From the NCBI GenBank assembly GCA_003661125.1, contig QMVO01000115.1:1-6017 (forward strand): a stretch of 6,017 nucleotides of DNA. Direction: 5' to 3'. The DNA is from Methanosarcinales archaeon (lineage in GTDB: Archaea > Halobacteriota > Syntropharchaeia > Alkanophagales > Methanospirareceae). The stretch's first letter is position 1, and the number at the start of each line of letters is the position of its first letter. A program made the translations under genes and the position numbers. The notes beneath the pieces are model-generated. The model ran no database searches. It saw nothing but the letters and a program-made list of their open reading frames with translations, and was not told the origin of the DNA. Positions 1 to 5,135 of this stretch are shown one piece after another.

Positions 1-291
1 ATGATGCCGATGGCAAGTGCACAAACAGGAGTGAGTCTCACGGGAATAAAACTATGGCTGTTAGCAATTTCAATTTTGTTAGCAATTTTGACTTTTACTT
101 ACCCACTTGTGATAAGAATAAGGAGGAAAAGGCGAGAAGAAAGAGAGGAAGAGCGAATAGAAGAGAAAGAAAAGCGTAGAGAGGAAGAAGTGATGAAGAT
201 TTTGAGAGAGATAGAGGAATTGAAGGAGAAGATAGAGAAAAGAGGCATGAAATTGACTTTCTTGTTTCAGTTCAAATACTTTCAGAGATAA
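1..291 (+). CDS. Small single-pass membrane protein with charged coiled-coil tail (5' end cut by window)
   Basis: I do not recognise the family. The visible 96 residues start with MMPMASAQTG, which aligns with AMVPVVNAQTE at the signal-peptide cleavage site of the paralogue at 491. The real start therefore probably lies upstream of the window and the visible Met is internal. After the Ala-Gln cleavage point comes a short outer segment, a membrane helix at about residues 17-38, a basic stop-transfer (IRRKRR), and a long Glu/Arg/Lys-rich helix at about 42-82 (for example KILREIEELKEKIEKR), probably a cytoplasmic coiled coil. That last motif matches EMIREIKELKRRIEER in the paralogue. The final residues (MKLTFLFQFKYFQR) do not fit the coiled coil. 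A more protein-like continuation lies in another frame up to position 332, so a frameshift near 238-241 is possible. A structural or sensory partner of the cell envelope is only a guess. Confidence 0.6.
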   Translation: MMPMASAQTGVSLTGIKLWLLAISILLAILTFTYPLVIRIRRKRREEREEERIEEKEKRREEEVMKILREIEELKEKIEKRGMKLTFLFQFKYFQR

Positions 292-332
292 GGGTGATGG
301 GAAACAGGATGGAAGGATTATCAATGTTATAA

Positions 333-352
333 ATCACACTCATCTTATCACA
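333..352 (+). repeat. 20-bp direct repeat, copy 1 (upstream element of small-protein promoter)
   Basis: The 20-mer beginning ATCACACTCATC is identical to 1714-1733. Both copies lie upstream of a GC inverted repeat, an ATGTCGAAAA box and a TATA box. The sequence shows the identity; a role as an upstream activating or operator site is inference. Confidence 0.75.
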
Positions 353-386
353 AACAAGAAAAAAGAGGATAGAAGAGAAGGAGCAC

Positions 387-401
387 TGCGCCATGAGCGC
401 A
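387..401. promoter_or_regulatory. GC inverted repeat, possible operator
   Basis: TGCGC and GCGCA form a perfect 5-bp inverted repeat around a 5-nt centre, in otherwise AT-rich DNA, about 32 bp upstream of the TATA box at 433. Equivalent GC inverted repeats precede the TATA boxes at 1797 and 1951. This placement suggests a dimeric regulator site. The short arms keep confidence modest. Confidence 0.4.
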
Positions 402-410
402 ATAGAAATA

Positions 411-441
411 ATGTCGAAAAAACTGAAAAACATATATATAA
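411..441 (+). promoter_or_regulatory. Archaeal promoter (ATGTCGAAAA box plus TATA) for the gene at 491
   Basis: ATGTCGAAAA (411-420) is followed by an A-rich BRE-like stretch and TATATATAA (433-441). Transcription would start near 460-470, giving a leader of about 20-30 nt that contains the GAGGGG Shine-Dalgarno-like site just before the ATG at 491. The same box order recurs at 1770-1806. Confidence 0.6.
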
Positions 442-490
442 GGAAGTAAGGATAAGGAACAGATTAGAGAAGAAGAGGGGTAAAAGAAGA

Positions 491-763
491 ATGAAGGTGA
501 AAGCAGGCAAAGGATTGGGGGCGATTATGCTTGCATTACTAATAGCGATGGTACCGGTGGTGAATGCACAAACTGAAATTGAAGGACAAAAAGGTCTCTT
601 TATGATGCTCAGTTATATTACACTGGGATAATCGTTGCTTTTATTTATCTTTGCTTTTGTGTATTTGCTTAAAAGGAGGAAAGCAAGGGCTAAAGAGGAG
701 GAAATAATAGAAATGATAAGGGAGATAAAAGAACTGAAGAGGAGGATAGAGGAGAGAATTTAA
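491..763 (+). pseudogene. Paralogue of the first small membrane protein, interrupted by an in-frame TAA
   Basis: The frame opens with ATG at 491 and gives a clear signal peptide (about residues 1-26, ending VPVVNA before QTE), then a short outer segment. It is stopped by TAA at 629-631 (codon 47). The same frame stays open to the TAA at 761-763 and encodes exactly what the paralogue has next: a hydrophobic helix (SLLLFIFAFVYLL), a basic KRRK stop-transfer and a charged helix ending EMIREIKELKRRIEER. This conservation on both sides of the stop points to one nonsense change (for example TTA to TAA) rather than a frameshift. No convincing restart site lies after the stop, so the expected product is a 46-residue secreted remnant. 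Readthrough, or an assembly error, would restore a 90-residue protein. A GAGGGG site precedes the start and an archaeal promoter lies at 411-441. Confidence 0.65.
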
Positions 764-828
764 CCTCTCTTTCAGAGCAGAGATGAAAAAATTTATGAAG
801 GGAATAGAATAAAAGGAGAGGTGGAAAG

Positions 829-1074
829 ATGGGAGAAGAACTAAGTGTAAGACGATTGCTTATAAGTAAATGGCTTGTCCCAGCATACGTTTTCCTATGC
901 ATAGGCATTCTCATTCTTCTTTTAGAAGCATTTGGAATCATAAAAGACGTGGGAGTTATAGGTATTGTTATAGCTATGAACCTGTTTACTGTTAGTTTTC
1001 TGGCTGGTATGCTCGTTCCTATACTTATTCAAATTTATGTGAAGCTTAGCGAAATAAGTGTGAAGCTTACGTGA
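829..1074 (+). CDS. Small two-helix membrane protein, family unknown
   Basis: The 81-residue protein has no motif I recognise. Hydrophobic stretches at about residues 15-36 and 41-70 suggest two membrane helices separated by a short polar turn (FGIIKDVG). The N-terminus carries two arginines (SVRR) before helix 1, and the C-terminal tail (YVKLSEISVKLT) is a short amphipathic segment. The start is well supported: GAGGTG (818-823) sits 5 nt before the ATG. The gene begins 65 bp after the end of the interrupted gene at 491-763 with no obvious promoter between, so it was probably co-transcribed with it. The last codons contain a small direct repeat (GTGAAGCTTA at 1039 and 1060). It could be an accessory envelope protein, but nothing in the sequence proves this. 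Confidence 0.65.
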   Translation: MGEELSVRRLLISKWLVPAYVFLCIGILILLLEAFGIIKDVGVIGIVIAMNLFTVSFLAGMLVPILIQIYVKLSEISVKLT

Positions 1075-1079
1075 AAACA

Positions 1080-1118
1080 CTTTTCTTTTAAAAAAGAAAC
1101 CTGTGCTAAAGAAAGAAA
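1080..1118. repeat. AT-rich palindromic repeat, partial copy (a)
   Basis: TTTTCTTTTAAAAAAGAAA forms a self-complementary core, followed by CTGTGCTAAAGAAAGAAA. The tail resembles the right half of the fuller copy at 5082-5135 (TTTGTGCTAAGAAAGAAA). It lies just after the stop of the gene at 829-1074 and may act as a T-rich terminator or be a degenerate mobile repeat. Confidence 0.5.
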
Positions 1119-1158
1119 CAAAAAGGAAAAAGATATAAAGTGGAAGGAATAAACATAT

Positions 1159-1344
1159 ATGAAGAAGATAATGGAAGGTAAAAAGGAAGCTGATAGTCTC
1201 ACTCTATTACTGTTGGGGATGAGCAGGTTATTTGATAGAATGGATAAGATAGAAAAAACAATAAGGAACAGCATGTATCCTATATGGATTAGCATCGTTG
1301 CGGGAATCCTTACTTATATCGTCATAAATAAACCTTTCTTTTAA
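1159..1344 (+). CDS. Small tail-anchored membrane protein, family unknown
   Basis: The 61-residue product has an amphipathic N-terminal helix (about residues 12-38, including MSRLFDRMDKIEKTIRNS), then one hydrophobic helix (about 41-56, YPIWISIVAGILTYIV) and a very short C-terminal tail. A short coiled coil followed by a single terminal membrane helix is reminiscent of phage XhlA-like proteins, but the match is in layout only and I do not assign that family. A GGAAGGA site lies 10 nt before the ATG. The last codons and the TAA stop (KPFF then TAA) are supplied by the left arm of palindromic repeat copy (b), so the repeat has fixed this C-terminus. The neighbours on both sides are equally small membrane proteins. 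Confidence 0.5.
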   Translation: MKKIMEGKKEADSLTLLLLGMSRLFDRMDKIEKTIRNSMYPIWISIVAGILTYIVINKPFF

Positions 1345-1370
1345 AAAGAAAGCTTTACCAAAGAAATAAA
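1332..1370. repeat. AT-rich palindromic repeat copy (b)
   Basis: Perfect 9-bp arms CTTTCTTTT (1334-1342) and AAAAGAAAG (1344-1352) flank a single A. They are followed by CTTTACCAAAGAAATAAA. The 27 nt at 1344-1370 recur exactly at 1416-1442, and 24 nt recur inverted at 5082-5105. The repeat overlaps the 3' end of the gene at 1159. Confidence 0.8.
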
Positions 1371-1371
1371 G

Positions 1372-1396
1372 AAAACTTTCTTAAGAAGAAAGTTTT
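1372..1396. terminator. Perfect 11-bp hairpin, possible terminator or repeat copy (c)
   Basis: AAAACTTTCTT (1372-1382) and AAGAAAGTTTT (1386-1396) form a perfect 11-bp stem with an AAG loop. It is followed by TATCAAAGATAAA, a variant of the repeat tail TACCAAAGAAATAAA, so it looks like a diverged member of the same family. The hairpin ends in TTTT, so it could also end transcription of the upstream small genes. Confidence 0.55.
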
Positions 1397-1415
1397 ATCA
1401 AAGATAAAAAAAAAT

Positions 1416-1442
1416 AAAAGAAAGCTTTACCAAAGAAATAAA
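1416..1442. repeat. AT-rich repeat copy (d), right half only
   Basis: The 27 nt are identical to 1344-1370 (AAAAGAAAGCTTTACC and onward). The left palindrome arm is missing. The copy ends 14 nt before the ATG at 1456, so it contributes to that gene's leader. Confidence 0.8.
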
Positions 1443-1455
1443 AAAGGAAAGAAAC

Positions 1456-1692
1456 ATGACTGTGATAAACCGGAGGATAAGATTGGAAATAGCAGATTGG
1501 GTGGCGAGGATATGCCTTGTAGGTGCAGTGGTGTGCCTTATTCTTGAAATATTGTATGGCGGGGAGGCATATATGAGGGACACAGTAGGGTTTCTTTTTG
1601 GTTGGCTTGCGGCGAATGAGATAAGGATAAAAGAAAGGTTTGGTGAAATAAAAGAGGAGTTGAAATATATAGGGAGCAAAATAGAGGACTAA
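1456..1692 (+). CDS. Small two-helix membrane protein with amphipathic C-terminal helix
   Basis: The 78-residue product is of no family I recognise. The basic N-terminus (INRRIRLE) is followed by a hydrophobic helix at about residues 13-34, a short loop (YGGEAYMRD), a second helix at about 42-54, and a charged amphipathic helix at 55-78 (EIRIKERFGEIKEELKYIGSKIED). The C-terminal coiled-coil-like helix resembles those of the other small proteins in this run. The Shine-Dalgarno site is weak (AGGAAAG, 1445-1451, 4 nt before the ATG). The leader is formed by repeat copies (b)-(d), so this gene may depend on readthrough from upstream or on an unseen promoter. Its two cysteines (C20, C27) lie in the first helix. 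A role beside the S-layer protein is suggested only by position. Confidence 0.6.
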   Translation: MTVINRRIRLEIADWVARICLVGAVVCLILEILYGGEAYMRDTVGFLFGWLAANEIRIKERFGEIKEELKYIGSKIED

Positions 1693-1713
1693 ATAAATAA
1701 TGAAACTAAACAT

Positions 1714-1733
1714 ATCACACTCATCTTATCACA
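1714..1733 (+). repeat. 20-bp direct repeat, copy 2
   Basis: This is an exact copy of 333-352, at the head of the second promoter block. The distance from the 20-mer to the GC inverted repeat differs (6 nt here, 34 nt in copy 1), while the downstream spacing is nearly conserved. Confidence 0.75.
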
Positions 1734-1739
1734 GGTGAG

Positions 1740-1759
1740 AGCGCATGCGGCATGGCGCT
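1740..1759. promoter_or_regulatory. GC inverted repeat, possible operator
   Basis: AGCGC (1740-1744) and GCGCT (1755-1759) pair, with ATG (1745-1747) and CAT (1751-1753) extending the stem past one unpaired G. It occupies the same place relative to the ATGTCGAAAA box (10 nt) as the inverted repeat at 387-401 (9 nt). A regulator-binding site is inferred. Confidence 0.45.
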
Positions 1760-1769
1760 ATATTAAATG

Positions 1770-1806
1770 ATGTCGAAAACCGAAAAAAACATAAGGTTTT
1801 ATATAG
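1770..1806 (+). promoter_or_regulatory. Distal archaeal promoter upstream of the S-layer gene
   Basis: ATGTCGAAAA (1770-1779), an A-rich BRE-like stretch and TTTTATATA (1797-1805) copy the arrangement at 411-441. Downstream lies a leader-like purine-rich stretch (AGAAGAAGGGGGATAAAAGG) that resembles the leader before the ATG at 491. Transcription from here would start about 180 nt before the S-layer start codon. It would then give either a long S-layer leader or a transcript for the short frame at 1854. Confidence 0.5.
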
Positions 1807-1853
1807 TGAGTAAAGAATAGATAAAAGAAGAAGAAGGGGGATAAAAGGCAAAG

Positions 1854-1976
1854 ATGATGCAGAGCGAAGAGGCAGAAAGCGGGGGCGAAGGAACGATGAA
1901 GATGCAAACGGATTTGCCTTTTTCATTGAAACTATCGCGAAGCGCGAAAGTTTTATATAACCCTTCTTACTATTGA
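1854..1976 (+). other. 40-codon leader reading frame, doubtful as a gene
   Basis: ATG at 1854 opens a frame (MMQSEEAESGGEGTMKMQ and onward) ending with TGA at 1974-1976. It sits where the promoter duplication would place a gene, behind a GGGGG-containing site. Its first part faintly resembles the start of the gene at 491 at DNA level (shared GGGGGCGA). However, it has no signal peptide, and it runs across the proximal S-layer TATA box. It may be a relic of a duplicated small gene or chance. Confidence 0.2.
1935..1960 (+). promoter_or_regulatory. Proximal S-layer promoter with overlapping GC inverted repeat
   Basis: TCGCG (1935-1939) and CGCGA (1943-1947) are a perfect inverted repeat around AAG. 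Its right arm runs into CGAAA, a good BRE-like element, directly before TTTTATATAA (1951-1960). Transcription would begin near 1980, leaving a leader of about 25 nt that contains the strong ribosome site. A protein bound at the inverted repeat would contact or block TFB at the BRE. Confidence 0.65.
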
Positions 1977-1984
1977 AAAAAATT

Positions 1985-1993
1985 AGGAGGTGA
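1985..1993 (+). promoter_or_regulatory. Strong Shine-Dalgarno site of the S-layer gene
   Basis: AGGAGGTGA is a near-perfect complement of the archaeal 16S rRNA 3' end and lies 12 nt before the ATG at 2006. It is the strongest ribosome site in the window, as expected for a major surface protein, and it supports this start. Confidence 0.8.
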
Positions 1994-2005
1994 GAAAGGA
2001 AAAAA

Positions 2006-4486
2006 ATGGATACAAAAGAGAAAAGCAAAAGCAAAAGAGGTAAAGCGATAATAGGGATTGCAATGGCTGCGGTTATGCTCGCTTCGGTCTTTGCAGCGAT
2101 GGTGCCGAGTGTGAGTGCAAGGGAAACTACTGCGGGACTTGCAGGTGACGAGATTGAAGTTGGCGATACCGTCTTTATTGGTGAGCAAAATCTAAAGTTT
2201 GATACAAATAATGACGGCGCGTATGGTGGTGCAGGTGATACTGACTTCAAGTTGGAAGGAATTACGGATACAGCTACAGCAGATCAAGCTCCAATTTCTG
2301 TAGATGCAACCGGATGGACTGTACCTGATGTGATAACTGGGAAATACGAAGCTTCCGTAGATTTAAACAACGATGGGGATGATACTAACGATTTCATCTA
2401 CATAGATAAAGCAAAGATCACAGGAGACATAATATTGAATAATGCAGCACAGGATTCAATAGTAGGAAAAAGTGTTCCAACAAGTGCAGAAATAGTGTTT
2501 AAAGCGGATATGAACTTTGGAGGAAAGATTCCGAATGCGGATTTCAAGATTGTAGTCACAGATCCCGAGGGTGTGGTAGTTGAAACAATCGATGGTCAAG
2601 GCCTTACAAATTTAGACGCAACACTAGGAACAACGATATATGTGGGTGATGGAACGGTAGGAGGAACGACAACAGCTCCACCATATGCTGACGCAATAGA
2701 CTTAACAAACGTTGATACAGGCACGTACAAAGTGAAAATAAAAACAGAGAAAACTGACTGTAATATGCTGGATATTTCATCATCTGAGATGGAATTCACA
2801 ATCCGTAGTGAGGAGGTTGCAATAGAAGCTATAGAAGATACAGTTGGCGTAGGAAAGGACATGCAGGTAAAAATTAACGGGAATCCCAAGGATTGGTACT
2901 ATCTGATAGTAACTGGTATTAAGAGAGTTGGACCAACAGAAACATCAGTGGCACCAGAGATAATAGATACCGAAGATGTTAAGGCAAGAGATACCGCAGG
3001 GAATGCATATCCGGGAACAGCAACAGAACTAGTGGAAACTAATTTGGCAGCATGGATACAAACCGGCAGTGACGGAGTTGCCGATGTTAAAATTGATACT
3101 ACAGGCGCAGACGACAGAACCTATACGATAAAAGTGTACGAAGTACCAGATCCGACAGGAGTACCTGGATTTTTACATCCTAGGACTGTAGGGGCTGCAG
3201 CAGCAACCTTTGTTCCTGATGAGGATGTTTCTGATGTTGCAACGGACGACGATGAGGTAAAAGTAAAAGTTGAGGAAGCAAAGGTGACTTTTGATATACC
3301 GGCAAGTGTAATGATAGGGGAGGAGATTGATATTAAAGGAGCAATAACCGCTGGCGATAGAGTTGACCTAATTATAAAAGACTATGATGTAATAGCTGAC
3401 GATGAACCGGTAGATGAGAACAATGAATTTGAGGTGAAATGGGATACATCGGGCTATACAACCGGTTCGTACACGATAGAAGGATACATAGATGAGACAA
3501 CAGCAGTTGTACTTTCAGATTATGACGATATAGATGATGATGGAAAAACAACGATAAGGTTGGTTGAACCGGGACTCACAGCTAAACAATTGAGGGATGT
3601 AGTTGCAGAGGATGACGACTATGCGTTTGAAGGAACAGCAACTGGTGTGGACGATGTGGACTATATACTCATAGGTCCCAAGGGATGGAAATCGGGAACT
3701 CCTGCAGGTCTTGTAAATGGAATTCTGGTAAGTTCAACATCAGTGAGTGATAACGAATTCAGCGAAGAGGAAACAATGACAGAAGACTTAGAGACGGGAG
3801 CGTGGATTGCTCTGATTCTTGCACCGGGACGTGATGGCGTGTATGAGACAGGAGATGAAGCAGGTGGCTTAGCAATAGGTAGTTTCACTGGCCTTACTGC
3901 TGGTAAGAATCAGGATCAAATTCTGTCAATAATCAGAGATCAAACCGTTGAGCAGGCAGGGAGCGATGATTTACTTGTGGAACTTAGATTCAAGGTTGAA
4001 TCTCCTTATGTTAGATTAGACCCAATTGCGTCAGTAAGAGTAGGAGAACCATTGATTGTAAGCGGAACGACAAACAGAGAGCCGGAGACGACAATAACGA
4101 TTTCGACATTTGCAGGACCCATAGACTTGCCTATAGCTCTTGCAGAGGTAGAATGGCCAACTAAGGATGAGGGAGTGTTCAATGCGACAATTGATACAAC
4201 AGATGCGGTTCCGGGAACGTACACGCTGGAAGCAGACGATGGAGATGGGAATACGGATACGGTAACAGTGGAGATTACAGCAGCAGTGCCAACGCCGACA
4301 CCGGTAGTTTCACCGACACCAACGCCGGTAGTTTCACCGACGCCACCGCCAGAAGTAACACCAACACCAACGCCACCGGTAGAAACGCCAACGCCGACAC
4401 CGAAACCACCAGGCTTCGAAGCGGTATTCGCCATTGCAGGCTTGTTAGCAATTGCATACCTCGTGCTTAGAAAGAGAAGGGGCTAA
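2006..4486 (+). CDS. S-layer-type surface glycoprotein with PGF-CTERM anchor
   Basis: This 826-residue secreted protein probably forms or contributes to the cell's outer S-layer. Residues 1-38 are a signal peptide: a basic start (KEKSKSKRGK), a hydrophobic core, and cleavage after PSVSA. The mature N-terminus holds GDTVFIGEQNLKFD (residues 53-66), which resembles the conserved N-terminal block of haloarchaeal-type surface glycoproteins. Next come beta-rich Ig-like modules with recurring strand motifs TGTYKVKI (238-), DRTYTIKV (370-), TGSYTIEG (486-) and PGTYTLEA (736-). Acidic DxNNDG-like loops (66-71, 119-129, 507-512) may bind calcium. Residues 761-801 are a Pro/Thr linker, a likely O-glycan region. 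PGF at 802-804, a hydrophobic helix and a terminal RKRRG form the PGF-CTERM signal processed by archaeosortase ArtA in characterised haloarchaea. Only one N-glycosylation sequon (N726-A-T) and one cysteine (C252) are present. A dedicated promoter, a strong ribosome site and a terminator frame the gene. Confidence 0.88.
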   Translation: MDTKEKSKSKRGKAIIGIAMAAVMLASVFAAMVPSVSARETTAGLAGDEIEVGDTVFIGEQNLKFDTNNDGAYGGAGDTDFKLEGITDTATADQAPISVDATGWTVPDVITGKYEASVDLNNDGDDTNDFIYIDKAKITGDIILNNAAQDSIVGKSVPTSAEIVFKADMNFGGKIPNADFKIVVTDPEGVVVETIDGQGLTNLDATLGTTIYVGDGTVGGTTTAPPYADAIDLTNVDTGTYKVKIKTEKTDCNMLDISSSEMEFTIRSEEVAIEAIEDTVGVGKDMQVKINGNPKDWYYLIVTGIKRVGPTETSVAPEIIDTEDVKARDTAGNAYPGTATELVETNLAAWIQTGSDGVADVKIDTTGADDRTYTIKVYEVPDPTGVPGFLHPRTVGAAAATFVPDEDVSDVATDDDEVKVKVEEAKVTFDIPASVMIGEEIDIKGAITAGDRVDLIIKDYDVIADDEPVDENNEFEVKWDTSGYTTGSYTIEGYIDETTAVVLSDYDDIDDDGKTTIRLVEPGLTAKQLRDVVAEDDDYAFEGTATGVDDVDYILIGPKGWKSGTPAGLVNGILVSSTSVSDNEFSEEETMTEDLETGAWIALILAPGRDGVYETGDEAGGLAIGSFTGLTAGKNQDQILSIIRDQTVEQAGSDDLLVELRFKVESPYVRLDPIASVRVGEPLIVSGTTNREPETTITISTFAGPIDLPIALAEVEWPTKDEGVFNATIDTTDAVPGTYTLEADDGDGNTDTVTVEITAAVPTPTPVVSPTPTPVVSPTPPPEVTPTPTPPVETPTPTPKPPGFEAVFAIAGLLAIAYLVLRKRRG

Positions 4487-4535
4487 GGGCCAAGGGCGAA
4501 AGGCAAAAGGCAAAACTGAAAAATGCAAAATTTTG

Positions 4536-4569
4536 AGGGGGAAGGTTTTTTTATCCCCTTTTTATTTTT
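4536..4569 (+). terminator. Transcription terminator after the S-layer gene
   Basis: AGGGG (4536-4540) can pair with CCCCT (4555-4559) around a loop that contains seven T, and a T-rich run (TTTTTATTTTT) follows. The T-tracts alone would suit archaeal termination. It lies about 50 nt after the S-layer stop codon. Confidence 0.65.
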
Positions 4570-4581
4570 GAATAACGGGAG

Positions 4582-4650
4582 AAAAATCCTAAATACTAAA
4601 TCCGAAATCCGAAACAAATTCAAATATCTAAATCCAAATACAAGAAAAAT
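4582..4650. repeat. Degenerate short tandem tract (AAATCCGAA-like units)
   Basis: The stretch is built of near-repeats such as AAATCCTAA, ATACTAAATCC, GAAATCCGAAAC and AAATATCTAAATCC. It holds no reading frame and fills most of the gap between the S-layer terminator and the antitoxin gene. I see no promoter in it that I would defend. Confidence 0.6.
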
Positions 4651-4684
4651 CTAGAATTCCACAGGAAGGTAAGAGAGGTTAAAA

Positions 4685-4906
4685 ATGTCCGAGACAATAG
4701 GTGTAAAGATATCCAAAGATTTAAGAGATGAGATGGCGAAATTTGAAGTAAATTGGTCAGAGTACCTCAGCAAATCCATAGATGAGAAATTAAAAGAATT
4801 AAAGAGGAAAAAAATAGCCGACCACCTGGATTCGATTAGAAAGAAAACCGCTGGTAAAAACATAAATATGGCTAAAGAGATAATAGAATGGAGAAAGAAA
4901 CATTAG
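4685..4906 (+). CDS. vapB: VapB-type antitoxin
   Basis: The 73-residue protein fits the archaeal VapB family, which binds its own promoter and neutralises the VapC ribonuclease. Residues 3-40 (ETIGVKISKDLRDEMAKFE, then NWSEYLSKSIDEKLKEL) match the ribbon-helix-helix DNA-binding half: one beta strand, then two helices, with the typical NWSE between them. The tail (MAKEIIEWRKKH) is the expected toxin-binding region. GAGAGGT at 4673-4679 supports the ATG at 4685. The toxin gene starts inside this one (overlap 4888-4906), the normal vapBC arrangement, but it is broken. VapB is therefore apparently an orphan here and may serve only as a small DNA-binding protein or neutralise VapC proteins from elsewhere. 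Family assignment is from sequence pattern alone. Confidence 0.8.
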   Translation: MSETIGVKISKDLRDEMAKFEVNWSEYLSKSIDEKLKELKRKKIADHLDSIRKKTAGKNINMAKEIIEWRKKH

Positions 4907-4995
4907 TTTTAGATGCATCGGTAATAGTAAAGTGGTTTTGTGAAGAAGAGTATACAGATATTGCATTGGGGATAAGAAAGAGATTTTTCTGGTGA
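4888..4995 (+). pseudogene. vapC: VapC toxin remnant (PIN-domain N-terminus only)
   Basis: ATG at 4888, overlapping vapB by 19 nt, opens METLVLDASVIVKWF-like sequence (actual start MEKETLVLDASVIVKWF). The LDASVIVKW block is the first strand and first catalytic aspartate (D9) of VapC PIN nucleases. The frame stops at TGA 4993-4995 after 35 codons, against about 130-140 for the family, so the other catalytic acids are absent. Just before the stop, moving to the next frame gives FSGELE, a natural VapC continuation after IRKRF, so one T was probably lost from the run at 4984-4988. That continuation also ends at once, and unrelated sequence follows. The gene is therefore both frameshifted and truncated, and the product should have no ribonuclease activity. 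Confidence 0.8.
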
Positions 4996-5033
4996 GTTGG
5001 AATGAGAGAAGTATGAACTGCGTGGTAAAGACA

Positions 5034-5075
5034 GATGATGGAGAAGGGTATACGGATACAGTAACGGTGGAGATT
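5034..5075 (+). pseudogene. Fragment of an S-layer gene (3' Ig-module end)
   Basis: These 42 bases translate as DDGEGYTDTVTVEI and match DDGDGNTDTVTVEI of the S-layer gene at 4235-4276, with 37 of 42 bases equal. The preceding codons (VVKT) are also plausible S-layer sequence in place of TLEA, so the fragment may begin a little earlier. It has no start, is flanked by the vapC remnant and repeat (e), and cannot make a surface protein. The mix of silent and amino-acid-changing differences suggests a diverged paralogue rather than a recent copy of the local gene. Confidence 0.75.
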
Positions 5076-5081
5076 GTACTA

Positions 5082-5135
5082 ATTTCTTTGGTAAAGCTTT
5101 CTTTTTTAAAGAAAGGTTTGTGCTAAGAAAGAAAA
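5082..5135. repeat. AT-rich palindromic repeat, fullest copy (e), inverted
   Basis: ATTTCTTTGGTAAAG and onward (5082-5105, 24 nt) is the exact reverse complement of sequence in copies (b) and (d). The right half, AAAGAAAGGTTTGTGCTAAG and onward, pairs imperfectly with the left half to form a long hairpin and resembles copy (a). This copy therefore joins the half-elements seen at 1080-1118 and 1332-1442. It abuts the S-layer fragment and ends close to the UPF0175 gene. Confidence 0.75.

Noticed and set aside
238..245. Programmed -1 frameshift site
   Set aside because: The A-run lacks a canonical X XXY YYZ heptamer in the right frame and no clear downstream structure is present; a simple indel explains the frames better.
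629..631. Stop-codon recoding (pyrrolysine or selenocysteine)
   Set aside because: The stop is TAA, while pyrrolysine uses TAG and selenocysteine TGA, and no SECIS-like structure is evident.
1332..1442. CRISPR-like array
   Set aside because: The repeats are few, vary in length and orientation, are not separated by even spacers, and overlap a gene end.
1729..2250. Long open frame of 173 codons on the minus strand
   Set aside because: It runs across the S-layer promoters and signal-peptide region, is rich in Ser/Leu/Phe as expected from the complement of purine-rich DNA, and has no ribosome site. It is a shadow.
4006..4434. Gly/Val-rich minus-strand frame
   Set aside because: It is the complement of the Pro/Thr linker repeats and the last Ig-like module of the S-layer gene; its low complexity is fully explained.
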